From Clostridium facile (GTDB lineage: Bacteria > Bacillota > Clostridia > Oscillospirales > Ruminococcaceae), in assembly GCF_014297275.1 (NCBI RefSeq), contig NZ_JACOQK010000001.1, forward strand, positions 2,046,001-2,110,000: a stretch of DNA of 64,000 nt. Reading direction: 5' to 3'. Below are positions 18,160-26,701 of this stretch, piece after piece. Every line of letters starts with the position of its first letter. Within the stretch, counting starts at the first letter, position 1. A model generated the notes under the pieces. That model made no database searches and had not been told where the DNA came from. It was given only the letters and a program-made list of their open reading frames with translations. Both the position numbers and the translations under genes were made by a program.

Positions 18160-18375
18160 ATTCAATTACCTTTCTTCACTAAATTTTTGGGTGATTGAAA
18201 AAATAACAGGTTCCCTGCTATTTCCCATCCTATCATTTATTATTGTACAAATAAATTTCACAAATTTCAAGCTATTTTTCGTTACCTCTGTATGAATCAG
18301 CAAATTGGGAAGAAAATAAAAAGGATTCCAGGAAAATTTGGATGGACAGACAAAAAACAAAGCGGGTGAAAACAT

Positions 18376-19980
18376 ATGCTAAAACGGGCAACCAAATTAT
18401 TTATCGTTTTTATTTTATTATGCTCTATCCTAGCCACAAGGATTGTTTACCTTGCAAGTTCTACTGACTTAACGCAAGCAGCACAAAGGCAAAGTAGTTA
18501 TACCCTAACCTTAAGCACTCAACGGGGAGGAATTTATGACCGAAATTTTAACAATATGGTAAATCAAACCACAAAATATGTTGCTGTTGTGTTCCCTGAC
18601 CCTTCTTGCATTCAACAAGTATTAGACTTAAATCCGGAATTAAAACGAGAAGAAATCGCGGAACAAATTCAACAGGGCAAACCATTCTTAGTGGAATCCA
18701 AAAAGGCTTCCAGCAATCATTCCAGCATTCAGGTATTTCCTGTTTCAGAACGTTACCGGGATAACGGTATTGCTCCCCATCTAATTGGATATTTAAACGG
18801 GGATGGGGAAGCGGTATGTGGGATTGAACAATCCTACAACGAATTATTGCAAAATTTCACCTCCAACTATCAGATAACATTTCAGTTGGATGGGACAGGA
18901 AATTTAATCAAAGGAAAAGAAATGGAACAGACCATCCAGGGAAATTCCGATGGCGGCGTTGTACTCACGTTGGATAGTGGCATCCAGGAATTAGCGCAAA
19001 AAATAGGGGGACAATCCATTCCAAAAGGAGCAATTACCGTATTTGATGTAAAAACGTCCCAAATCGTTGCCTGCGCCAGCTTTCCAACCTATTCCCAAAA
19101 TGACGTAGCAGCCAGTATCAACGATGAGAATAAACCCTTAATTAACCGCAGCCTGTACACCTACAATGTTGGTTCTACCTTTAAAATCGCCACCGCTGCC
19201 ACCGCATTGGAACAGGGAATCTCTCCAAACTATTCCTTTTTTTGCCCAGGTAAAATTGACGTAAAAGGTCAAGTATTCAAATGCCACCACCTAGCTGGAC
19301 ACGGATCTTTAAATATGCAACAAGCTTTAGAGAAATCCTGTAATCCTTACTATATCAATCTGGCACTACAAACAGGTGGAAATGCCATCTTACAAACCGC
19401 ATCCGATATGGGGTTTGGAAAAGAATTAGAACTGGCAAGTGGGATTGTTGCTGCCAAAGGGACTCTCCCCTCTACGGATGACTTAAAAAACCCAGCAGAA
19501 TTAGCAAACTTTGGATTTGGGCAAGGAAAACTCACCGCAAATTCTTTTCAGGTAAGCGGACTGCTTTTAAGTGTACTCAACCAGGGAAAACTAGTTCAAC
19601 CCAGCCTAATTTTAGGGACTACAGAAAATGGAACGGATTTAATAGAACCTACACAGGCGCAACCTCCTACCTATGTAATGAGTGAAGAAACTGCATCGAT
19701 TTTAAAAGAAGATTTAATCCTAGCATTAAAGGGGCAGGATACCGAGGGACTGAAACCAAAATTGACAACAGCTGGAGGAAAATCCGCAACAGCACAGACT
19801 GGAACCTATGATGAAAACGGGGTAGAAATCTGCCAAACTTGGTATACCGGATTTTTTCCAACAGAAGACCCCAAATATGTGATAACAGTTTTGGTAGAAG
19901 AAGGGGCCTCTGGAAACGATACTGCTGGTCCAATTTTCGCAAAATTAGCGGATGCAATTACCCTATATGAGCAAAAATAA
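18376..19980 (+). CDS. Class B penicillin-binding protein (monofunctional transpeptidase)
   Basis: 534 residues. An N-terminal membrane anchor (about 7-28, FIVFILLCSILATRIVYLAS) is followed by a short dimerisation domain containing RGGIYDRN and by the transpeptidase domain. Active-site motifs: SxxK in GSTFKIA (Ser267, Lys270), SxN in EKSCNPYYI (Ser321-Asn323), and the third motif GGKSATAQTG, which reads Lys469-Ser470-Ala471 instead of KTG or KSG. It cross-links peptidoglycan outside the membrane and should bind beta-lactams. It resembles the PbpA/SpoVD/FtsI group but lacks PASTA repeats. It is not beside a ftsW/rodA partner. Whether it acts in elongation, division or sporulation is unknown. 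Confidence 0.9.
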   Translation: MLKRATKLFIVFILLCSILATRIVYLASSTDLTQAAQRQSSYTLTLSTQRGGIYDRNFNNMVNQTTKYVAVVFPDPSCIQQVLDLNPELKREEIAEQIQQGKPFLVESKKASSNHSSIQVFPVSERYRDNGIAPHLIGYLNGDGEAVCGIEQSYNELLQNFTSNYQITFQLDGTGNLIKGKEMEQTIQGNSDGGVVLTLDSGIQELAQKIGGQSIPKGAITVFDVKTSQIVACASFPTYSQNDVAASINDENKPLINRSLYTYNVGSTFKIATAATALEQGISPNYSFFCPGKIDVKGQVFKCHHLAGHGSLNMQQALEKSCNPYYINLALQTGGNAILQTASDMGFGKELELASGIVAAKGTLPSTDDLKNPAELANFGFGQGKLTANSFQVSGLLLSVLNQGKLVQPSLILGTTENGTDLIEPTQAQPPTYVMSEETASILKEDLILALKGQDTEGLKPKLTTAGGKSATAQTGTYDENGVEICQTWYTGFFPTEDPKYVITVLVEEGASGNDTAGPIFAKLADAITLYEQK

Positions 19981-20447
19981 TACCTTCGCCTATTAAAAAT
20001 AATTAAGAAATATTTTTGTTGAACAATAAAGAAAAAACATTAAAATTACGCATTAATTGGTGATTTATACAATTTTATAAACAGGACACAATTTTACTTC
20101 TTATCAGCAGAAACAACACAATAAATCTGGAGTTTACACTGGGCTTTTCACATGAAACCTCGCTTTTTTGGTACACTGGCGTAAAAGTTTTCTATCTATT
20201 TTTAGATAGAAAACTTTGTCATACAAAGCCAATATAACATGGTTATGCATTAGCATAAAGCAAATCGTTTCACCAAATATCATTTTGTTTCGTATACTTT
20301 GGTTGTTTATTTTCGATCAAAAGGATCAAATCATTCATTTACAAAACAGATATGGTCTTATTTGATACAAGTACAGCTTCATCTAACCATAATAGTGGAA
20401 AAGATAAATTCTATATTTGTTTTTTCTCTAATTTTCTACATCATCAT
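19981..20447. other. Intergenic region between convergent PBP and AraC genes
   Basis: AT-rich with no gene. The only clear structure is the perfect inverted repeat at 20184-20217; no T-tailed terminator for the PBP gene was recognised. Confidence 0.4.
20184..20217. repeat. Perfect 15-bp inverted repeat
   Basis: AAAGTTTTCTATCTA (20184-20198), loop TTTT, TAGATAGAAAACTTT (20203-20217). It has no T tract on either side, so it is an unusual terminator at best. It may mark the end of the PBP transcript or an old element end. Confidence 0.6.
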
Positions 20448-20491
20448 AAAACGCCTTCTATTGCAACTTTATATTACAATGGAAGGCGTTA
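20448..20491 (-). terminator. Terminator of the first AraC gene
   Basis: AACGCCTTC (about 20450-20458) pairs with GAAGGCGTT (20482-20490), extended by CATTG/CAATA. The minus-strand transcript continues with TTTTA. Confidence 0.65.
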
Positions 20492-20499
20492 TTTATCTA

Positions 20500-21621
20500 T
20501 TATGAAAAAAATTCTTTCCGGTACTGAGCCGGAGTAACTTGGAAATATTTTTTAAAAGCGTAGTCAAATGCTCGACGTTCTGAGTAGCCAATTTGCTGGG
20601 AAATCAAATCAATTGGTAAATGGCTTTTTGACAGCAGTTCCGACGCATGCTGCATTTGAATTTCCAGACGCCATTCTGAAAAAGACTTTCCTGTTTTGCG
20701 GGAAATTAATCGGGAAATATATTCGGAAGAATAATTAAAAAAAGTGGCAGTAGATTTTAAAGTAGCGGCAGCGTAGTTATCATTGAGGTAACTAATGACC
20801 TGTTCTATGGTCAATTCCCTGGAAATTTTCTCTGGCTGCTGGTCAACAACTTGAGCATATTGCCGGCTGAGCTCCATCAATAAAGAACAAAGGGAAAACA
20901 ACATGATTTGTTGGGAATACATATCATCTTTTACAAATTCCTGAGTCAATTTATAAAGACAGTACTGGCCAGAGCTTTCCTGTGGCACCTCAAATTGTAA
21001 GCAGCTGGGCCCTTCTTTAAAATTATAAATTGATTCTAAAAAGAAATCCAAAAACATCTTATTTTCTTTCAACATAGGTACAACAGTTTGCTCAAAGGTT
21101 GTTTTTCGAATTAAGATATTAATTAGGTTCGTATCCCGCCCTACAATGCACATTCCATGTTTGATTTGGGAATTATAAATCCAAAATTGTCCGGCTTTCA
21201 TTCGGTATTCATTTCCAGCCATATAACAATAACAAGTACCAGAGTAAAGATAGGTTAGCTCAAAAAACTCATGGTAATGGGTAGGATGGTAAAATATATC
21301 TTTTGAATTTAAAAACCGCTGGCTTTCCGATGTAATCGCTAGCCCTTCCCATCTAGAAACACAATCCAACACCACACCTATGTTTTGGTTCGGCAAAAAA
21401 TATTTTTGTTCGGATAAAAAACGCCGTTTGGTTGGAATCGGATTCCACTTTCTTTCTTTGCAAAACTCTTGTATATCCTCTGGTGGAACTTCAAACTGGC
21501 TAAGGTCTAAATCGATCTTTTTTCGGTCACTAATCCGGTTGGTACGATGCTCACAAATATCTGGCGATTGCCGCATTTCTTCCAACAGTTCCCCAAACTT
21601 TTTATGCAAAGAAGTTTCCAT
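20500..21621 (-). CDS. AraC-family regulator, divergent from rhamnosidase 1
   Basis: 373 residues. The N-terminal cupin sensor domain includes HYHEFFELTYLYSGTCYCY and AGQFWIYNSQIKHGM. The C-terminal AraC DNA-binding domain has two helix-turn-helices, FFNYSSEYISRLISRKTGKS and LISQQIGYSERRAFDYAFKK, ending VTPAQYRKEF. A strong GGGGAGAGG site precedes the ATG. It is transcribed away from the GH106-like gene that starts 225 bases away, the standard layout for a local carbohydrate-responsive activator. The inducer is inferred to be rhamnose or a rhamnoside fragment; the sequence does not prove it. Confidence 0.9.
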   Translation of the reverse strand: METSLHKKFGELLEEMRQSPDICEHRTNRISDRKKIDLDLSQFEVPPEDIQEFCKERKWNPIPTKRRFLSEQKYFLPNQNIGVVLDCVSRWEGLAITSESQRFLNSKDIFYHPTHYHEFFELTYLYSGTCYCYMAGNEYRMKAGQFWIYNSQIKHGMCIVGRDTNLINILIRKTTFEQTVVPMLKENKMFLDFFLESIYNFKEGPSCLQFEVPQESSGQYCLYKLTQEFVKDDMYSQQIMLFSLCSLLMELSRQYAQVVDQQPEKISRELTIEQVISYLNDNYAAATLKSTATFFNYSSEYISRLISRKTGKSFSEWRLEIQMQHASELLSKSHLPIDLISQQIGYSERRAFDYAFKKYFQVTPAQYRKEFFS

Positions 21622-21766
21622 CTAGCCTCTCCCCTTTCTTTTATACCTCATTATAAATTCTATTTTTCCCTATGTCAACGATTTATTTAGTTATTTTGCA
21701 CAATTAACAATCTATTGTATTGACATGGTATATCATAAAAAATGTACTGATTGAATCATAAATTAT

Positions 21767-21774
21767 GCTATATT
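21767..21774 (+). promoter_or_regulatory. Putative extended -10 promoter of rhamnosidase 1
   Basis: TATATT (21769-21774) is preceded by TGC, an extended -10 form, with no good -35. A TTGACA at 21720-21725 lies too far upstream for this box and pairs only with a poor -10. A weak core promoter would fit activator dependence. Confidence 0.35.
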
Positions 21775-21846
21775 CCTCTAGTTCCTTGTGGTATCCTGTA
21801 AGAGGATTTAAATTCCAACTAAATTTGTTGCAAAGGAGAAAGCACA

Positions 21847-24800
21847 ATGAGGAAAAGTAAAAGTACTTTAAAGCGGATTATCGCGGCTTCTATTTGTTTA
21901 TCCATGTTAGCTGCCGCAACTGTTTCTTCCACTGGAATTGTTTCAGCTGTAGAAACAGATGAATTCGCTCAGAAAATGGAAAACCGGTTTGAAAATCCGG
22001 AAATGACCCACAAATTATATGCTCGTTGGTGGATGGCAGAAGGTAGTCACACTGACCAGACGATTATTGAATCTGTCCACGAGTTATATGACGCTGGATT
22101 TGGGGGAATTGAATTTGTCACTTTGGATGAGTCCAAATATTTAGACAATGAACGATACGCATGGGGTTCTGAAGAATGGATCCATGACTCCCATCTAGTA
22201 GCCAAAACCTGTGCAGAACTGGGGATGGGCTTTAGTATGACAGGTGGTACCCATTGGGCTACTTCTAACCTAGTTAATATTACTCCAGATGAAGATAAAG
22301 CTTCTCAGGAGCTGGGCTATAAAACAATTGATTTGGCAGCAGGCGAATCTTTTAACAGTGCATTACCAACCTGTGAATTGCCAGGAGAAACAACCAAACA
22401 AACTTTAGTAAAAGTAATCTCCGCGAAAAAAGTGGGCACAAGGCAAATGCAGGTTGGGAACTGTGTGGATGACGCCATTACATTGGATGAAAATTCCTTA
22501 ACCGATTTAACGGACCAGGTTTCATTCGATGAAAATGGAAACCCATGCTTAAACTATACCGCAACGGATGATGGTACTGTAATCTTCGCGTTCTGGAAAT
22601 ACGGTACTAGTGAATCTTATAAACCGGCAACTACCGGAAAATCTTATACTATTAACTACTTTGACAAAACAGGTGTGAATGCTTTAATTGACTATTGGCA
22701 GCAACATGTTTTGGATGAAGAGATGCAAAGCTACATAAAACAGGTGGATGAAGCGGACTTCTACATGGATTCTCTAGAACTTCGCCCAAGGGGAACCAAC
22801 ACAACAGGCCAATTATGGTGTACGGATTACATTGAGCAATTTGAAACCAGAAGAGGCTATGATCCATCCCTCTACCTTCCATTTATGATTTTACGGGAAG
22901 GCTCCAAAGCTGGGAACGATAAAGGTAACCTACGCTACCAATACGAACTGGCTGGAGATGAAGATTGTGATTTTACTGACCGCATTCGTAACGATATGTA
23001 TCAAACCGATACAGATTTGTACCGTGAAAACTGCTTACAGCCACTGGAACAATGGCTGGATTCTTTTGGAATGAACCTGCGTGCGGAGAACTCTTATGGT
23101 TCTATGTTGGAAATTTCCCAGCCAATTAAAGATTTGGATTTTGTTGAAACCGAATCCTTTGAAATGGGAGTAGAACCAGAATTGTTCCGTGGTATGTCTG
23201 GTGCAGCTCATCTTTATAATAAACGTTACTCCTCTGAAACCGGCGCAATGTATTATCAAAACTATTACAATAACAATAATTACCTGCGTCAAATTTACTA
23301 TACTCAATATGCTTCCGGTATTCAAAAAGTTGTAACCCATGGATATTCCTCTGAATATGGACCAGAACAAAACTGCTCTTGGCCAGGATACGAAGGTATG
23401 ATGCCAAGGTTCTCCGAACGTATTAACAAACGCCAACCATGGTCCATGGATTATAATGAACTAAATACCCATTTAAACCGTGTCCAAAAAGTGTTGGAAC
23501 AAGGCGTTCCTCAAATGGATTTGGCTATTTTGAGAAATGACTACTTCTTTAACTGTGGCCTATTAAGAAATGATGGTTCCAAAGACTATATCAACAATGA
23601 TTTCCATCAGCATAAAGGTATTTACTGGCAGGATACGACCTTACAAGATGCAGGTTATACCTATGATTACTTCTCCCCATACTTGCTGCAAGATCAAGAT
23701 ATCACATGTAGCGACGGCTTAATCCAAGCGGATGGAGTTGGTTACCAAGCAATTGTGGTATATCAAGAAGAAATGCCTTATGAAAGCGCCAAAGTTCTAT
23801 TGCAATGGGCACAAAGTGGTTTACCTGTCATCCTGGTAGACGGCCCAAGCACCGAATTTGTACGGAACTCTGACCAAACAGGCAGAGTATATAAATACAA
23901 TGATGGCGCAGCGATCACAACCGGTTCTAATGATGGATTAGATGAAGAAATGGTTGCTGTTATGGATCAGATCCGTCAATTGGACAATGTAAAATGTATT
24001 GGCTCTGTAGAAGAAGCTTACGATGCGTTGGCGGAATTAAACGTAAAACCTCGTTCCGAAAACGTGGAAATCAACCAGAATATCGTTCCAGTAATGAGAA
24101 AATCTGAAGATGCAACTTATTTATTCCTCTATAACTACATGTATGAAGATACCGAAAATTATGTTGGACAGGTTTCAGTAGATGGTATATATGCCCCTTA
24201 TGTACTGGATACCTGGACAGGTGAAGTCAATGAAGTAGTGGACTACTCTTATGAAGATGGCAGAACAATCCTAAATGTGGATATCGCTCCAGGTGAAGTG
24301 ATGATTTTCACATTAAACCCTGATGTAGAAGACCCAACCGAAAAAACAATTGTAAACAAAGACAATGTTTATAAACTTTCCGTGGAAGACGGTCAAACTG
24401 TTATGAATGTCAGTGAGAGTGGACCAGCTACTATTACCTATAGTGATGGCTCAACTTTTAAAACCAATGTAGAAGCTTTGGATGACATTAATCTGGATAA
24501 ATGGAATCTGACTGTAGAATCCTGGGAGCCAGGTGATAAACTAACCCGTACAGAAGATAGAGGTTTCGGTTATACCACAACTGAAGTTACTTATAGCACG
24601 AATAAAGTAGAAAAGAACGCAGGCGAATTAAGCGAACTGAAACCATGGAAAGATATTGAAGCAGTAGGGGAAGATGTATCCGGTGTTGGACACTACACCA
24701 CAACCTTTACCCTACCAGAAAATTGGTCCAGTGAGAACCAGTCCATTGAATTCAACGCAGAGTCCTTTAATAATGGAACAGCAGCACTATTTGTAAACGA

Positions 24801-25842
24801 TCAACAAGTTGGATTAAATATGGATGGTCGTGATGCAGATATCAGTCAATACTGTGTTCCTGGAGAAAACAAAATTGAAGTACGAGTTACTTCCAGCTTA
24901 AGAAACATCATGCGCAAATTGGATTATGCTGGATGGAAAGATAAAGATTCCTGGTTAAATGATGTACAGCCAGATGACTATGGCTTAACAGGTGAAGTAA
25001 AATTGGTTACTATGACAAAAGTTCCAGTAACTGAAACACAAAGTAATAAATCCATTTTAAATTCTGTCATTACTTATGCGGAAAATGCAAAAGCCAGTGG
25101 AGAATATGATAATGCCATCGAAAGTGTACAAAAATCCTTTGACGCGGCATTGGAAAATGCGAAGGCAGTAGCAAACAATGTAGGAGCAACCCAGGAAGAA
25201 GTGGATGCAGCATGGCAAACACTGCTGAATGAAATCCATAAATTAGGATTTATCGCAGGGGATAAGACAGAATTAACAAGCTTAATCGCAGCAGCGGAAG
25301 AAATTAACGGAGAATTAGACCGTTATGTAGAAGCTGGCAAATCGGAATTCATCGCAGCATTGAAAGCAGCCCAAGGGGTATACCAAGATGGGGATGCCAT
25401 GCAGGCAGAAATCAATGAAGTAGCGGATGACTTGTTAAACGCAATGTTAAACCTGAGATACAAAGCAGATAAATCTATCCTAGAAGAAGTAGTAGCAGAA
25501 GCAGACAAAGTAAATGCAAACGCATATACAGCGGAAAGCTATGCAGTACTGGCAACAGCAGTAAAAGACGCAAAAGCAGTATTGGAAAATGAAAATGCAA
25601 CTCAGGAGGAAGTAGACGTAGCAGTAACAAACGTACAGAGTGCAATGAATGGTTTAGTAGCAGTAAATGGAACAGTTGAAACACCAAGCGAAAACAATCC
25701 TTCAACAGCTACCCAAACTGGGCACACAACTACAACAACCAAAGCGACCGCAGCAAAAACAGGAGATTTTGCTCCAATTGCAGGATTAGCCGCCATTGTT
25801 GTAGCTGGTGCAACCGTATATTGTACCCGTAGGAAAAAATAA
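21847..25842 (+). CDS. Secreted GH106-like alpha-L-rhamnosidase with three FIVAR repeats and a KTGD wall-sorting tail
   Basis: 1331 residues. A signal peptide (1 to about 34, cleavage after GIVSA) is followed by a GH106-type catalytic region starting at Arg60-WWMAEGSHTD, with AGFGGIEFVTLDE and TGGTHWATSN. A jelly-roll-like galactose-binding segment lies near residues 935-1020 (GVGHYTTTFTLPENW). Three FIVAR repeats of about 65 residues run from about 1067 to 1273; a Thr/Ala-rich linker leads to AAKTGDFAPIAG, a hydrophobic helix and CTRRKK. The enzyme should cleave terminal alpha-L-rhamnose at the cell surface (GH106 knowledge). A strong AAAGGAG site lies eight bases before the ATG. The catalytic residues were not assigned. 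The sorting tail lacks the usual LP. Confidence 0.8.
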   Translation: MRKSKSTLKRIIAASICLSMLAAATVSSTGIVSAVETDEFAQKMENRFENPEMTHKLYARWWMAEGSHTDQTIIESVHELYDAGFGGIEFVTLDESKYLDNERYAWGSEEWIHDSHLVAKTCAELGMGFSMTGGTHWATSNLVNITPDEDKASQELGYKTIDLAAGESFNSALPTCELPGETTKQTLVKVISAKKVGTRQMQVGNCVDDAITLDENSLTDLTDQVSFDENGNPCLNYTATDDGTVIFAFWKYGTSESYKPATTGKSYTINYFDKTGVNALIDYWQQHVLDEEMQSYIKQVDEADFYMDSLELRPRGTNTTGQLWCTDYIEQFETRRGYDPSLYLPFMILREGSKAGNDKGNLRYQYELAGDEDCDFTDRIRNDMYQTDTDLYRENCLQPLEQWLDSFGMNLRAENSYGSMLEISQPIKDLDFVETESFEMGVEPELFRGMSGAAHLYNKRYSSETGAMYYQNYYNNNNYLRQIYYTQYASGIQKVVTHGYSSEYGPEQNCSWPGYEGMMPRFSERINKRQPWSMDYNELNTHLNRVQKVLEQGVPQMDLAILRNDYFFNCGLLRNDGSKDYINNDFHQHKGIYWQDTTLQDAGYTYDYFSPYLLQDQDITCSDGLIQADGVGYQAIVVYQEEMPYESAKVLLQWAQSGLPVILVDGPSTEFVRNSDQTGRVYKYNDGAAITTGSNDGLDEEMVAVMDQIRQLDNVKCIGSVEEAYDALAELNVKPRSENVEINQNIVPVMRKSEDATYLFLYNYMYEDTENYVGQVSVDGIYAPYVLDTWTGEVNEVVDYSYEDGRTILNVDIAPGEVMIFTLNPDVEDPTEKTIVNKDNVYKLSVEDGQTVMNVSESGPATITYSDGSTFKTNVEALDDINLDKWNLTVESWEPGDKLTRTEDRGFGYTTTEVTYSTNKVEKNAGELSELKPWKDIEAVGEDVSGVGHYTTTFTLPENWSSENQSIEFNAESFNNGTAALFVNDQQVGLNMDGRDADISQYCVPGENKIEVRVTSSLRNIMRKLDYAGWKDKDSWLNDVQPDDYGLTGEVKLVTMTKVPVTETQSNKSILNSVITYAENAKASGEYDNAIESVQKSFDAALENAKAVANNVGATQEEVDAAWQTLLNEIHKLGFIAGDKTELTSLIAAAEEINGELDRYVEAGKSEFIAALKAAQGVYQDGDAMQAEINEVADDLLNAMLNLRYKADKSILEEVVAEADKVNANAYTAESYAVLATAVKDAKAVLENENATQEEVDVAVTNVQSAMNGLVAVNGTVETPSENNPSTATQTGHTTTTTKATAAKTGDFAPIAGLAAIVVAGATVYCTRRKK
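25045..25665 (+). repeat. FIVAR cassette, copy A
   Basis: Encodes three FIVAR repeats (beginning NKSILNSVITYAENAKASGE). It matches copy B at 38275-38890 closely, including a 41-base identical stretch (25102-25142 against 38332-38372). Confidence 0.85.
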
Positions 25843-25870
25843 TAGCGTTCTTATCCTTTCCTATATTTTT

Positions 25871-25909
25871 AAAACAAGGCAATCTATTAAATAGATTGCC
25901 TTGTTTTTT
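25871..25909 (+). terminator. Terminator of rhamnosidase 1
   Basis: AAAACAAGGCAATCTAT (25871-25887) pairs with ATAGATTGCCTTGTTTT (from 25891), followed by more T. A 17-bp stem with a three-base loop. Confidence 0.92.
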
Positions 25910-26639
25910 AGTGTATTTAGACGTGAAAAAAACTTGGTTTTACCAGGGATGAAAAAGAGTAATGCAACAATTATAACGGCGAGCTTTATGCTAGTCGAAA
26001 AGTCAAAGAATATACAAAAAATAGCGAATTAAAAAGTACTATTTTTGCCCTATTTATGATGTAACGTAATAATAGGAGTTAAACCAGTAATAGCCAGTCT
26101 TTTAGGGGTCGTGCAAGTTACCAGTTCAACCGGTGGTTTTGAATTTTGTAAATGATTAGACCAATCCTATTTTATATCAAAATAGGGTTTTATTTTAGAT
26201 TCAAGTTTAGTAATTTTTTAGTAGAAACGATTTTATTTTACCTATACACTCTTATGACTGTAATATAGCCTCATAAGCACCTACATCAATATCCTATGGA
26301 TGTACTAAATTTTTGTATTATTGACCCTACAGTTTATAAACCTGTAACTATCATTCTAACAGAAGTTTTCTTTTCATATATTACATTCCTTGATGCTTCA
26401 AGCGAAAGCTTTTTATGGGATTCCACTAGTAGGGCTGTTAATTTGTAGAACTGATAAAAATTTCTTCAAATAAGGTTCAAGGCGAACTGCCAATAAAACT
26501 CATACCCATATTTTTTCGCTCTGTTCTTCCTATCAATTTACTATCTGTAAATCACTTATCTTTCGCATTTCATATTTTATCAAAGTTTTCTTTTGAATAT
26601 TCTTTTTTATAAAATATAGCATTAATAATTTACTTTTCA
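25910..26639. other. Long AT-rich intergenic region
   Basis: About 730 bases with no credible open frame. One small hairpin with a T-rich tail (CCTATTTT 26166-26173 with AAAATAGG 26179-26186, then GTTTTATTTT) could end an unknown short plus-strand transcript. Nothing else was recognised. Confidence 0.45.
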
Positions 26640-26686
26640 TAAACAAAGAAGCACCGGTTTTTTCAAGCAAAAATCGGTGCTTCTTT
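26640..26686 (-). terminator. Terminator of the pheST operon
   Basis: AAAGAAGCACCGGTTTTT (from 26645) pairs with AAAAATCGGTGCTTCTTT (26669-26686) with one mismatch; the minus-strand product ends in T-rich sequence. Confidence 0.8.
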
Positions 26687-26701
26687 TATAATACAATATT
26701 G

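Noticed and set aside
25475..25796. Leu-rich minus-strand frames under the FIVAR repeats (also 38297-39053)
   Set aside because: They are mirror frames of Ala/Glu-rich repeats with no ribosome site and appear in both cassettes for that reason.
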